Below, in pieces: positions 16,557-24,950 of a DNA stretch of 29,141 nt. The notes beneath the pieces were generated by a model. The model was not told where the DNA came from. It did no database searches and saw only the letters and a program-made list of their open reading frames with translations. This DNA comes from CAWGYT01 sp963826795. Its GTDB lineage: Bacteria; Planctomycetota; Planctomycetia; Pirellulales; Pirellulaceae. Both the position numbers and the translations under genes were made by a program. Location: contig CAWGYT010000006.1 of NCBI GenBank assembly GCA_963826795.1, forward strand, positions 1 to 29,141, in the 5' to 3' direction. How positions within the stretch are numbered: the first letter of the stretch is position 1; each line of letters begins with the position of its first letter.

Positions 16557-18871
16557 TTACTGTCCATCGCCCATCCGCCGCGCTAGCGCCAAAGCCTGTT
16601 TCGCGAGAGGGCTGTTGGGGTCGAGCTCGATCGATCTTTCGAGTCGACGCATGGCTTCGGCGGGCTGCTTTTTCTTCAGGTACAGCAGACCCAGATTCAA
16701 GTGCGCCGCCGAGTCGTTCGGTTTCAGCCGGACCACCTCCAGGTAGTGAGGCTCGGCCGCGTCGAATTGCTGTTTGCCAGCGTAATAGGTGGCGAGCTGG
16801 ATGTGTGCCGGCAGGTAGTCTGGATCGGCTTGCACCGCCGCACGATACCGCTGCGACGCGGCGTCCGCATCCCCCCGGTTCGCCAACACGAGTCCCCAGT
16901 TTGTCTGCGCTTCCGCGAAATTCGGTTGCAGCTCAATCGCCCTCGCGAATTGACGATACGACTCGTCGAACCGGTTCTGGTGAGAGAGCGAAATCCCCAG
17001 GCTGTTGAACGCTCGCGCGTAATCCGGACGCAGTGACAGTGCGGTCCGCAACGCCCGCTCAGCGGCTTTCCATTTCTTCGCCCGATTCAGCAGCGAGCCC
17101 AGCTGGCAAAATGCCTCCGAGTGGTGAGGGATTTGCTGCGCGACATGGGACCACTGCTCGGTCGCCTCGTCGACGTTGCCGATGAACTCCAACAGCACAG
17201 CGAACTGCTCTCGCAAGATCCAATCGTTCGGGTGTTGTGCGAGCAATTCCTGATAACCTTCCGACCGCGACGCGCGCCGTCTCCGCGGTCAAGGAACTCG
17301 CCAGACGTGTGATTTCGGCGTCCAAGGCGTCGTCACGGACGGTATGATTCAGCTGCTGGTTGAAGGGAGGCGAACGAAGGCGAGTCCTTAGCTCCCGCGC
17401 GAAAAGCAGCTGGTGGTAGGGCGTCCACCCCAGTCGATCCGCACACTGTTGCTCGGAAGGCCATGCGTCGCTCGGCGTCTCGGCCGCCGGCAAGTCCAGC
17501 GCGTCGATCAACGGTTCGGCCACCAGCTTGGCCAGCAAATAGTTGCCGGCGAAATTGAAATGGACGTGCTCGCACAAAAACTCTTCACCCGGAATTTCGT
17601 CCGGACTGCGACGGGCGAACTCAGCGGCGGCGTCAACCAGGCGGACGGCCTGTTCAGCTCGCTCCTGAGCCACCGCGACGATCGTCTCATTGATCGTCGA
17701 ATCGGCGCGAAATCGAAGGGTATCGAGATCACGAGCTTGTCGAAATCGCTCCCGCGCCTGAATCGCATCCCCCGTACTTATCAGGCACTCCGCCAGCCGA
17801 AATTGGAGTTCGGCGAAGTCCGGATCGATCCTTAACGCCTGCTCGTAGGCGGTGATCGCTTCGTCATATCGCCCGTCGGCTTGAGCAGTACACCCGCGCT
17901 GGTACAGCTCGTGCCAGTGCATCCGAGCGTCCTCCGCAAGGGTGCTGCCCGGCAGCGAGGCAAATGGAGCACAGTTCCTGAGATTACTGACGACCGTGCT
18001 GATCACGACGGGTGTCTTGCGTTGGAGGGCCAGATCCAGAATATCTCCGAGGTTCCGCGCGAACTGATCGTAGACTCGCCTGAGCGACGGATCATCGTGA
18101 CGCACTTGATGATCCAGAAACATCGTCATGCCTCCCCACGCGGTGGGAACACCCGAACCGGCTTGCGGCCGCAGCCCCGACAGCAATTGGCCAATCCGCG
18201 TGCGATTCAGCGCCAGGTTCGATCGGATCAACCACAAGGGGATGCCGCGACCGCCGAAGACGGTGCCCGTACCGAACGGCCCGACGACTTCGTTGTTGCC
18301 CAGATAGACGACCCACGCATCGGCATCCAGCGTGCGGCAGTCTCGCACGATGGGCAGCACCACGTGTGAATTCACTGCCGTCATGGCGGCATTGATGACT
18401 TCGAACTGCTGTCCGGGAAAACGCAATTCCAGCAGGGCTTCCAGAACTCGGGGGAACCCAAACGCCGGCTCAGGGTCACCCATCGCGGCCGAGCCACCGA
18501 ACACGACAATGCGTCGCACGGCGGCGGGCTTCTCGCGGGCGACCAGGATCGGCTGCGAACTGCGGGCCAGAGCTGGTGGAAAGAACCGCCACCCGAATCG
18601 GTAGTTGTCCGCCAGGTAACCGGGGTCCGTATCAAGCGGCTCGCAGAAAGGCGGTCGGATAGCCCGTGCCCGACCAGCGCAAGACGAGTTCGACGGTGCC
18701 AAAAAAAAGCAACGGGATCAGCAGCGCCGCCCACAGCCGAAAACCCCAGCGGCGCCCGCGGCTCATTCCGCCCGCGGGTCGCTTTTCGCCCTGTCGGTCC
18801 CGAGCGTCAGACTTCGGCGAGTTCACTCTTCTTTGCGCACGCGATTTCGATTTGGATCGGAATGGGCTCAA
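16557..18871 (-). CDS. Membrane-anchored SGNH-like/TPR protein, two frameshifts
   Basis: Three minus-strand frames read as one protein of about 770 residues. The N-terminus (TTG at 18871, with AAGGA six bases upstream; ATG at 18766 as an alternative) has a basic leader and one membrane segment (LWAALLIPLLFFGTVELVL). Near 18640, leaving out one base joins it to DTDPGYLADNYRFGWRFFPP and an SGNH/GDSL-like domain (VVFGGSAAMGDP, VVYLGNNEVVGPFG). TPR units follow (GRYDEAITAYEQALRIDPDF), then EHVHFNFAGNYLLAKLV. Near 17270 another extra base separates this from the C-terminal TPR array (about six repeats, 17246-16557, for example KAAERALRTALSLRPDYARA). The N-terminal block has GGS and GNN features of SGNH folds and HVHF could supply the histidine; an enzymatic activity is inferred, not shown. 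It probably acts outside the cytoplasm on an envelope glycan or ester. Confidence 0.8.
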
Positions 18872-19728
18872 CTGAATTCCTTCATTCCGGGGAATCCTTC
18901 GTGCCGTTGGCCGTCGCGCGTGAGTCCTTCAGTATACCGAGGCCGGCTGCGATCCGTCAGCATTCTGCGGCGGTCCCGCCCGTCTCTCCTCCCCAACGCG
19001 GGAGCGCCCGTCCCTTCTCCCCGGCGCGGGAGCGCATGTCCCTTCTCCCCGCGCGGGAGAAGGTGGCCGAAGGCCGGATGAGGGGGCCGCGCGATGAGGG
19101 GGCCGCGCGACGAGGGGACCCCATGCGGCGTCAGACGCTCCGCCCTCACCCGCAGCAGCACGTCCCTTCTCCCCGGCTCGCCGCGCGAAAAGGGGTCAGG
19201 TCTTTTTTTCGAGGCGACTTACGGCAAATGCGCAGAAGGTGATGTGAGGGGCATCGAGTGGCGGGTCTGGAGCTTTCTTTGATAGACCGTCTGGAGTTTT
19301 CTGTTAGACCGTCTGGAGTTTTCTTTCATGCGGCGCCAGACGCTCCGCCCTCACCCGCTCGGATCCCGCCCGCGGGACCCGAGCGACCTCTCCCGGCCGC
19401 GGGAGAGGTGACAGCAGCACGTCCCTTCTCCCCGGCGCGGGAGAAGGTGGCCGAAGGCCGGATGAGGGGGCCGCGGGATGAGGGGGCCGCCCGACAAGGG
19501 GACCCCATGCGGCGTCAGACGCTCCGCCCTCACCCGCTCGGATCCCGCCCGCGGGACCCGAGCGACCTCTCCCGGCCGCGGGAGAGGTGACAGCAGCCCG
19601 TCCCTTCTCCCGGCCGCGGGAGAGGTGACAGCAGCACGTCCCTTCTCCCCGCGCGGGAGAAGGTGGCCGAAGGCCGGATGAGGGGGCCGCCCATGTGGCC
19701 GACCGCATACCTATTCCGAGGAAAAAGC
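18872..19728. repeat. Composite intergenic repeat block 1
   Basis: From about 18950 to 19700 nearly every base belongs to a repeat. Components are: the palindrome CCTCTCCCGGCCGCGGGAGAGG (19387, 19566); a hybrid at 19604; the CCTTCTCCC..GGGAGAAGG hairpin followed by GGCCGAAGGCC (19040, 19421, 19640); the GCGTCAGACGCTCCGCCCTC motif (19128, 19508, variant 19330); and one copy of the about 120-bp element described separately. Small open frames in this block are low-complexity readings of the repeats and are not reported as genes. The stretch 18872-18940 is the upstream region of the minus-strand gene. Confidence 0.9.
19190..19323. repeat. About 120-bp repeat element, copy A
   Basis: Copy A begins GCGCGAAAAGGGGTCAGGTC and continues through CGACTTACGGCAAATGCGCA and GAGGGGCATCGAGTGGCGGG to the 22-bp tandem units ending TAGACCGTCTGGAGTTTTC. 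Copies B (22585-22706) and C (22929-23050) are almost identical and in the same orientation. Copy A has three of the 22-bp end units, where B and C have two. The AAAAGGGGTCAGGTCT start resembles sequences often seen next to REP-associated transposase elements, but no transposase is encoded here. Confidence 0.85.
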
Positions 19729-19756
19729 TTGAAACACCCTTTTTTCGGATTATGAT
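19729..19756 (+). promoter_or_regulatory. Sigma-70 type promoter of the PEP-CTERM gene
   Basis: TTGAAA at 19729-19734 and TATGAT at 19751-19756 are separated by 16 bases and match the consensus at 5/6 positions each, with a T-rich spacer. The site lies just outside repeat block 1 and about 200 bases before the chosen start codon, so the transcript would have a long leader (about 19763-19956) of unknown function. The position fits the PEP-CTERM gene well. Confidence 0.65.
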
Positions 19757-19956
19757 GGGCTCGCGCAGGCAAATCTATGCGAATTCGTCCAGTTTGGTTA
19801 CTCCGGCGAGGAGAGGACCGCCACGCGAACGAGCCCATTTTCCGCAAACATCCCATTCGGCCAAAGAGCATCGAAGGAGCGTCTCGGGACGCACGTGGTG
19901 GATTAAATGCCGAGTTGTCGAGTCATACAGGCTTCGAAAAGGGGAGGAATGTGAGA

Positions 19957-22239
19957 ATGAACGTCTCGAGTTACAGGTTTCTTTGGGCGGGCGTGGCGAT
20001 TGCCCTCAGTTGTTTGTCGGCGCGGGCCGAAATCTTTGATCTCGATTTCGAGACCGACCCGCAGGATCTGGGCGTCCAGTTCTTCGGTACGTCCGAATGG
20101 CGAGAAAACGGTGGTTTCAATGACACCGGGTATCTGAGCATTACCGACGCCGCCAATGATCAGCGCGGGGCGATCGTGTTCCCGGACCTGGCCGGCGGCG
20201 GCAGTCTGACGGCCTTTTCGATTCAAGCCGATCTGCGTGTCGGCGGTGGGACGGGCAGTCCCGCGGACGGTTTCAGCTTTAACTTTGCCCGCCCGGGTGA
20301 TCCCGTGCTGGACGACGGTGAAGGCTGGGCAGCGAGTCCGACGAACGAGGCCAACCTCCCTGAAGAAGGGACAACCACCGGCCTCGGGATCGGGTTTGAC
20401 GAGTGGTTCAGCGGCGGTGCCGACGTGATTGGGATGAGCATCCGGATCGATAATGAACTTGTGAATCAGTTTCCGTTTCCCACTCAGAATGGCGACGTCG
20501 ACGACACGACTTCGCTGCAGACGGGACCCGCGGGAGTCTTTCCGGATGAGTTGCAGGACCTGATGGGTTGGGCTCCACTCGCGATCGAGCTGTGCGCGAA
20601 CAATCTGACCGTGACTTACAAGGGCGTCGAGGTGTTCAACGAGCCCCTGGAATATGACCCAAGTCCCGGTCGGCTCGTGTTCGGCGGGCGAACGGGCGGG
20701 AGCAATGCTTACCATCACATCGACAACATCGTGGTCAGGACGGGCGACGATGTGGGGGCGGGTTGCACCGTGGTACCTCCCTCGTATGTGGCGGGACAGG
20801 GAACCATTGGTGTTCGGTCGTTCGACGGAACTCAATCGAATGAAGTGTATGGCCCGCAGCAAGACGGAATCTCCGGTTGGAGCCTCAAGCTGGTCGACAC
20901 GGATCTGACGGTCGATACCCTAACGCTCGGCCAGGACGTGTTGGACAATGATGACGGAATTGTCTCGACTGGGTTACAGCCGGCTGAGGACGATGAGGTC
21001 CCGTACCCGGTGGTTGATCTCGCGGGAGGAATCGGAACGTTTAGCAGGAACCTTCCGTACCCCAACGGGGTTGCCAACGAAACGATGGAAGACTTCGCCC
21101 TACAGGCCGTGGCCGAGGTCGTAATTCCCGCCGGGACCTGGACCATTGGCTTTGGGTCGGACGACGGCGGTGCGGTGCAGATCCCGGGCGTCGAGTTCCT
21201 GGACTCGCTGAATAACGACAATTTCGAAAATGACGAGATTCGCTTCGAGTTGCCTCGCGGCCACAGCTGGACGGTGGGTACGTTCGAATTGAGCGAGCCG
21301 CTGGAGACCGCCATTCTCGGATCTTTCTTTGAGCGAGGCGGTGGTGACAGTTTCGAAATCGCCGTTATCGAAGGTGACGCGATCGCCGATGTCGAAGTCG
21401 ACGGCGTCAGTCCAGATAACGGCTGGCAATTGCTGGGCGACGGCGTGTTGGGTTGGTCGATCAAAACCAGCGGGACCCCGCTGTTAAGCGCCGATTTGAC
21501 CGATGCGGTTGTCACGGATCGACCCGTGGAGTTTGATGTCGACGGTGACACGGGGATGGCGGACCAGCTGACCATCCCCAATCCCGATCCCAATGTCTAC
21601 ACAACGACTTTGGACATCGACGGCATCACGTTCCAAATCGCGTCCACGGGCACGCTGTCCCCGGGTGAGGCGTTCGATATCATCGACGTCGATCAGATCG
21701 TGGGCACGCCCATCATTACGTCGCTGGTGCCTGGCCAGACCTGGAGCTTCAATTCCGCGACGGGTCAAATCATTTTTGGCGCGACGCTGGCCGGTGACTA
21801 CAACTCGGATGGCGTCGTCGACACGGCCGACATCGACCTGCAGGCGGTCGCGATGCAGTCGCCCACGACCAACCTCGCGACATTCGACGAGAATGGCGAC
21901 GGGACGATCAATGAAGACGACCGGGTTATCTGGGTAACGCAACACGCCAAGACCTGGTTTGGTGATGCGAACTTCGATGGGTCGTTCACGACCGATGACC
22001 TGGTCGCGGTCTTTGCGGCCGGCAAGTACGAGACGGGCAACATGGCGGTTTGGTCGGAAGGCGACTGGACGGGCGACATGGTGTTCGACAGCGGCGACCT
22101 CGTGGCCGCCTTTTCCGACGGAGGCTTTGAGCTCGGCCCGCGCCAAGCCGTGGCCGCCGTGCCGGAGCCCTCGAGCGTCGTGCTGCTGCTGTTGAGTGCC
22201 GCCGGACTCGTGGGTGCGACGCGCCGCCGCAACGGATGA
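19957..22239 (+). CDS. PEP-CTERM exosortase substrate with lectin-like and dockerin-like domains
   Basis: A secreted protein of about 760 residues. The ATG at 19957 is preceded by GGGGAGGA at the right distance and starts a signal peptide (FLWAGVAIALSCLSARA). The same frame is open back to 19777, but that part is not signal-like. Residues 25-265 resemble an L-type lectin/LamG fold (LDFETDPQDLG, ADGFSFNFARPGDP, LGIGFDEWFSG, YHHIDNIVVRTGDD). A beta-rich middle part is of unknown type. Two or three Ca-binding dockerin-like loops occur near 613 (GDYNSDGVVDTADIDL), 668 (GDANFDGSFTTDDLV) and 705. The C-terminus is a textbook PEP-CTERM signal: VPEPSSVVLLLL, hydrophobic stretch, RRR. It should be processed by an exosortase (not in this window) and end up in the envelope or matrix. 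The frame is intact. Confidence 0.93.
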   Translation: MNVSSYRFLWAGVAIALSCLSARAEIFDLDFETDPQDLGVQFFGTSEWRENGGFNDTGYLSITDAANDQRGAIVFPDLAGGGSLTAFSIQADLRVGGGTGSPADGFSFNFARPGDPVLDDGEGWAASPTNEANLPEEGTTTGLGIGFDEWFSGGADVIGMSIRIDNELVNQFPFPTQNGDVDDTTSLQTGPAGVFPDELQDLMGWAPLAIELCANNLTVTYKGVEVFNEPLEYDPSPGRLVFGGRTGGSNAYHHIDNIVVRTGDDVGAGCTVVPPSYVAGQGTIGVRSFDGTQSNEVYGPQQDGISGWSLKLVDTDLTVDTLTLGQDVLDNDDGIVSTGLQPAEDDEVPYPVVDLAGGIGTFSRNLPYPNGVANETMEDFALQAVAEVVIPAGTWTIGFGSDDGGAVQIPGVEFLDSLNNDNFENDEIRFELPRGHSWTVGTFELSEPLETAILGSFFERGGGDSFEIAVIEGDAIADVEVDGVSPDNGWQLLGDGVLGWSIKTSGTPLLSADLTDAVVTDRPVEFDVDGDTGMADQLTIPNPDPNVYTTTLDIDGITFQIASTGTLSPGEAFDIIDVDQIVGTPIITSLVPGQTWSFNSATGQIIFGATLAGDYNSDGVVDTADIDLQAVAMQSPTTNLATFDENGDGTINEDDRVIWVTQHAKTWFGDANFDGSFTTDDLVAVFAAGKYETGNMAVWSEGDWTGDMVFDSGDLVAAFSDGGFELGPRQAVAAVPEPSSVVLLLLSAAGLVGATRRRNG

Positions 22240-22265
22240 TCCACTGACCGATCCTGGAAAGAACG

Positions 22266-22298
22266 AAAAGGCCTCTCGGTTCGCCGGGGGGCCTTTTT
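22266..22298 (+). terminator. Rho-independent terminator of the PEP-CTERM gene
   Basis: AAAAGGCCTCTCGG, a TTCG tetraloop, and CCGGGGGGCCTTTTT form a G:C-rich stem with A:T flanks and a T-run, 27 bases after the stop codon. The UUCG loop is an especially stable RNA tetraloop. This is the only textbook intrinsic terminator I see in the window. Confidence 0.88.
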
Positions 22299-22412
22299 GC
22301 GTTTGCTTCTCCGGCGGCGTTGCGAGACCGGGTCGCTCGCGGCCCCGCCTGACACCAGATGACCGCCGCGAGCCCCGCGCAGGTTTTCGCATTCGCCGCT
22401 GTCATGTTTTCC

Positions 22413-22454
22413 TTGCCCGTCTGCAATTGCCCGCCTGCATTTGACCGTCTGCAA
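22413..22454. repeat. Three 14-bp tandem units, TTGCCCGTCTGCAA
   Basis: Units start at 22413, 22427 and 22441 (TTGCCCGTCTGCAA, TTGCCCGCCTGCAT, TTGACCGTCTGCAA). The third contains GACCGTCTG, the same core as the 22-bp units in the large repeat elements and the array at the left edge of the window. It lies directly before repeat block 2. Confidence 0.75.
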
Positions 22455-23050
22455 TCGCCCCGCGCGATGAGGGGGCCTCGCGATGAGGGGGCCCTGCCGG
22501 CGTCAGACGCTCCGCCCTCACCCGCTCGGATCCCGCCCGCGGGACCCGAGCGACCTCTCCCGGCCGCGGGAGAGGTGACAGCAGCCGCGCGAAAAGGGGT
22601 CAGGTCTCTTTTTCGAGGCGACTTACGGCAAATGCGCAGAAGGTGATGTGAGGGGCATCGAGTGGCGGGTCTGGAGCTTTCTTTGTTAGACCGTCTGGAG
22701 TTTTCGTCCTTCTCCCCGCGCGGGAGCGCATGTCCCTTCTCCCCGCGCGGGAGAAGGTGGCCGAAGGCCGGATGAGGGGGCCGCGCGATGAGGGGGCCGC
22801 GCGACAAGGGGACCCCATGCGGCGTCAGACGCTCCGCCCTCACCCGCTCGGATCCCGCCCGCGGGACCCGAGCGACCTCTCCCGGCCACGGGAGAGGTGA
22901 CAGCAGCATGTCCCTTCTCCCCGGCGCACCGCGCGAAAAGGGGTCAGGTCTCTTTTTCGAGGCGACTTACGGCAAATGCGCAGAAGGTGATGTGAGGGGC
23001 ATCGAGTGGCGGGTCTGGAGCTTTCTTTGTTAGACCGTCTGGAGTTTTCG
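22455..23050. repeat. Composite intergenic repeat block 2 with element copies B and C
   Basis: This block uses the same parts as block 1: palindromes at 22554 and 22876, the CCTTCTCCC/GGCCGAAGGCC hairpin at about 22734, GCGTCAGACGCTCCGCCCTC at 22499 and 22822, and two copies of the about 120-bp element (B 22585-22706, C 22929-23050). The order inside the block (palindrome, element, hairpin, GCGTCAGACGC, palindrome, element) suggests duplication of a composite unit of about 340 bp. Open frames across it are repeat readings, not genes. Confidence 0.9.
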
Positions 23051-23052
23051 TT

Positions 23053-23178
23053 GCTCAGGCCAACATCAACTTTCGCTCCGCCCAGATCGTTGCCGTTCCC
23101 GAACCTTCCCCGGTGATTGGATTTGCCGTGCTGAGCCTCTTGGCCTCGGTGTGGATCTGCTTGAATAAGCGTGCCTGA
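23053..23178 (+). pseudogene. Orphan PEP-CTERM tail, 5' part missing
   Basis: Translating from 23053 to the TGA at 23176 gives about 41 residues that end in VAVPEPSPVIGFAVLSLL, a short hydrophobic run and NKRA. That is a complete PEP-CTERM sorting signal (PEP motif, transmembrane helix, basic end). There is no start codon, signal peptide or protein body: element copy C ends two bases before it. I read it as the 3' end of a second PEP-CTERM gene whose upstream part was replaced or deleted when the repeat arrived or recombined. The preceding residues (AQANINFRSAQI) do not resemble the neighbouring PEP-CTERM protein. Confidence 0.75.
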
Positions 23179-23233
23179 TCTTGGGAATACTTTTTCGTCG
23201 CCGTGGCGTTTGCGGCTCACCCTGGCGTGATTC

Positions 23234-23545
23234 TCACAGGCCGTCGAGCCATTCCTGGTAGCTCGCGCTGATCGCGGTAATGGGCGTGGCGACGACCTCG
23301 GGCACGTCGTAGCTGTGCAGCGTTCTGATCGCCGCGGCCACGTCGTCGAACCGATCAGCGCGTGACTTGGCGACACACCTCCACTCCTCGGAGCGTTCGA
23401 TCACGTCATTCCAACGATAAAAGCTGACGATCGGTCCGCTGACTTGGACACAGGCAGCCAGCGATTGGTGGACGAGCCCCGAGGCAATTTTCTCGGCTTC
23501 CTCTCGTGTCTTGGTGGTGGTCACAATTTGCATGTAAGCGGCCAT
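23234..23545 (-). CDS. cutA: CutA1 divalent-cation tolerance protein
   Basis: A protein of 103 residues with the full CutA1 fold signature: IVTTTKTREEAEKIASGLV, LAACVQVSGPIVSFYRWN, the EWRCVAKSRADRF strand and the C-terminal YDVPEVVATPI...YQEWL. CutA1 proteins are small, very stable trimers linked to copper/divalent metal tolerance, though their exact job is unclear. I start at the ATG at 23545, which has AAAGGA eight bases upstream. An upstream in-frame ATG at 23575 would add ten residues that look non-conserved. The gene stands alone, pointing away from the kinase remnant. Confidence 0.93.
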   Translation of the reverse strand: MAAYMQIVTTTKTREEAEKIASGLVHQSLAACVQVSGPIVSFYRWNDVIERSEEWRCVAKSRADRFDDVAAAIRTLHSYDVPEVVATPITAISASYQEWLDGL

Positions 23546-23575
23546 CGTTGAGTTTCCTTTCGAGGGCTGGGCCAT

Positions 23576-23778
23576 TTTTTGTTGCTCTTCGTATTTTGAT
23601 TCCGCCTGAATTCCCGCACGGGCGGATTCAGGTTAAGCCAAGAATCAGTCCGGTGGCAATTGGCGGTCAATGGCCCGCTCCGCCGCGGCTTTTAATAAGC
23701 TTACATGGTTTGAGTTGACGGCGTAGGCGATCCGCTTGCTGCGGAGCCTGACGGCCAGGTTCACTGGAAACCTCTCGC
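23576..23778. other. Divergent gap between cutA and the kinase remnant
   Basis: The gap holds an imperfect inverted repeat at 23605-23632 (CCTGAATTCCCGC and GCGGATTCAGG around a short loop). It sits next to a T-run on its left side, so on the minus strand it precedes cutA and on the plus strand it lies upstream of the kinase. No gene was recognised. It probably contains the cutA promoter, but I could not assign boxes. Confidence 0.35.
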
Positions 23779-24271
23779 ATGTCCGATTCTTTGCCTCGGC
23801 AGTTTGGCCGCTATACGTTGACGGAGCGATTGGGCGCTGGCGGGATGGGCGAGGTCGTCGTGGCCCGCGACAGTTTGCTGCAGCGGCAGGTGGCAATCAA
23901 GATTCCCAAGTCGGACATGGCACATCTTGATGAGACGCCGGAGCGGCTACTGCGTGAGGCCCGGGCGTCGCCGCGCTGCATCCTCACCATCTCTGTCCGA
24001 TTTTCGATTGTGGTTGGAACGGGGAGCAGTATTTCCTTGTCATGCCGTTGCTCGGGGGTTCTAACCTCGCGCAGCATCTGAAACGAAACGGCAGAATGGA
24101 GATCGTGCTGGCAGTTCGCGTGGCAGCCAGGATCGCCGACGCCGTGGCCGCTGCGCATGACTTGGGAATCGCACATCGCGACCTCAAGCCCGGAAACATC
24201 ATGCTGAATGACAGCCTGATGCCGATTGTGCTCGACTTCGGCCTCGGCCATTCGACATCAGCCGAGACGAT
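23779..24271 (+). pseudogene. Ser/Thr protein kinase remnant (frameshifted, cut after DFG)
   Basis: This is the N-terminal part of a Hanks-type kinase. The first frame (ATG at 23779) gives the glycine loop LGAGGMGEVVVARD and the catalytic Lys41 (VAIKIPKSD). A frame change near 23970 then leads to LCPIFDCGWNGEQYFLVMPL, the catalytic loop HRDLKPGNIML and the metal-binding DFG (VLDFGLGHST). Sequence after about 24270 no longer matches a kinase: the activation segment, APE motif and C-lobe are missing, and any C-terminal sensor domain with them. At least one single-base deletion is needed, and a second small indel may be present at HPHHLCP. The gene is surely non-functional as written. Kinases of this type are abundant in Planctomycetes. 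Confidence 0.85.
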
Positions 24272-24285
24272 ACCTTCGCATTGCG

Positions 24286-24606
24286 CTAGGCCGTTTGATC
24301 GTCGATCTTCTCGAACTTGATGATGACCGAACCGCTTGCCACCGCTCTTTCGCCAACCGTCGCGGAAGGCAAGCTCAAGGACGTCGCTTTCGCTGCCGCC
24401 GTGCATTCCCAAGACGCCGTCCAAATCGACAAGGCGATCGTTGCCGTTGAATCCAAAGAGAGGGTCATTGCCGTTTTCGCCGCGCAAAATGTCGTTGCCC
24501 AAATGGCCGCGATCTGTGATGAGAAGCAGAAAAGTAATTCTGCCCGAACACCATGTCAGTTCCGCCAGCAAGTCAAAACCGACCAGCGCGAACGCGGGTG
24601 GCATGC
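24286..24606 (-). pseudogene. Minus-strand remnant of an RTX (GGxGxD) calcium-binding repeat protein
   Basis: Reading the minus strand from 24604 gives three GND triplets spaced exactly nine residues apart (GNDILRGENGNDPLFGFNGNDRL, here at 24499, 24472 and 24445). A degenerate fourth turn and GGSESDVL in the expected phase follow. This is the nonapeptide rhythm of RTX beta-rolls. Before and after it the frame loses sense, and a possible continuation (SGSVIIKFEKID) lies in another frame. There is no start, signal or secretion tail. It looks like a decayed fragment that lies back-to-back with the cut kinase. The call rests on about 40 residues. Confidence 0.5.
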
Positions 24607-24950
24607 GTGACAGGACTGTTGTCGAACGCTTTTCCGTCGACGAATTACAACACGAAGGCGGCGAAGCGCTGCGTTTATGCACAAATCGAAGGACCGCGTT
24701 TCGTAAACACTCCGCGCAAGATGCAGGACAAAGGAGATGGACGCCGAGCTCCACCTGCCACGAATACTCACGGCGAACGTCACGACGGCGATAGTAAAAC
24801 AACGTGACGAGCGGTATACTCCGAACCAGGCGATCGTGGAGGCAACTTTGCGGCCCTTCCGCCCGCGGCCGCCGACTCGTTCGCGTATGACTCGGCTGCC
24901 GCGAGATGTTCCGGTCGATGAGGCTCGATTCAACCTGGAAAGTCGACACC
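24607..24950. other. No gene recognised
   Basis: Open frames occur on both strands, but none has protein-like composition, a ribosome binding site or a family signature that I recognise. It may be the rest of the decayed minus-strand RTX gene, or the upstream region of the ceramidase gene. No clear promoter was found. Confidence 0.4.

Noticed and set aside
16166..17008. Plus-strand frame overlapping the acetyltransferase and the TPR gene
   Set aside because: It runs through two genes in the wrong frame. The TPR repeats on the minus strand are unmistakable.
19777..19956. Upstream extension of the PEP-CTERM protein to the ATG at 19777
   Set aside because: It would put 60 charged residues in front of a good signal peptide. 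The ATG at 19957 has a strong ribosome binding site.
22788..23033. Small open frames inside repeat block 2
   Set aside because: They read through palindromic repeats and the 120-bp element, occur in each repeat copy, and have no start signal or protein-like composition.
18950..23050. CRISPR array
   Set aside because: The repeats are long, palindromic, nested and of several kinds. There is no regular repeat-spacer pattern and no cas gene.
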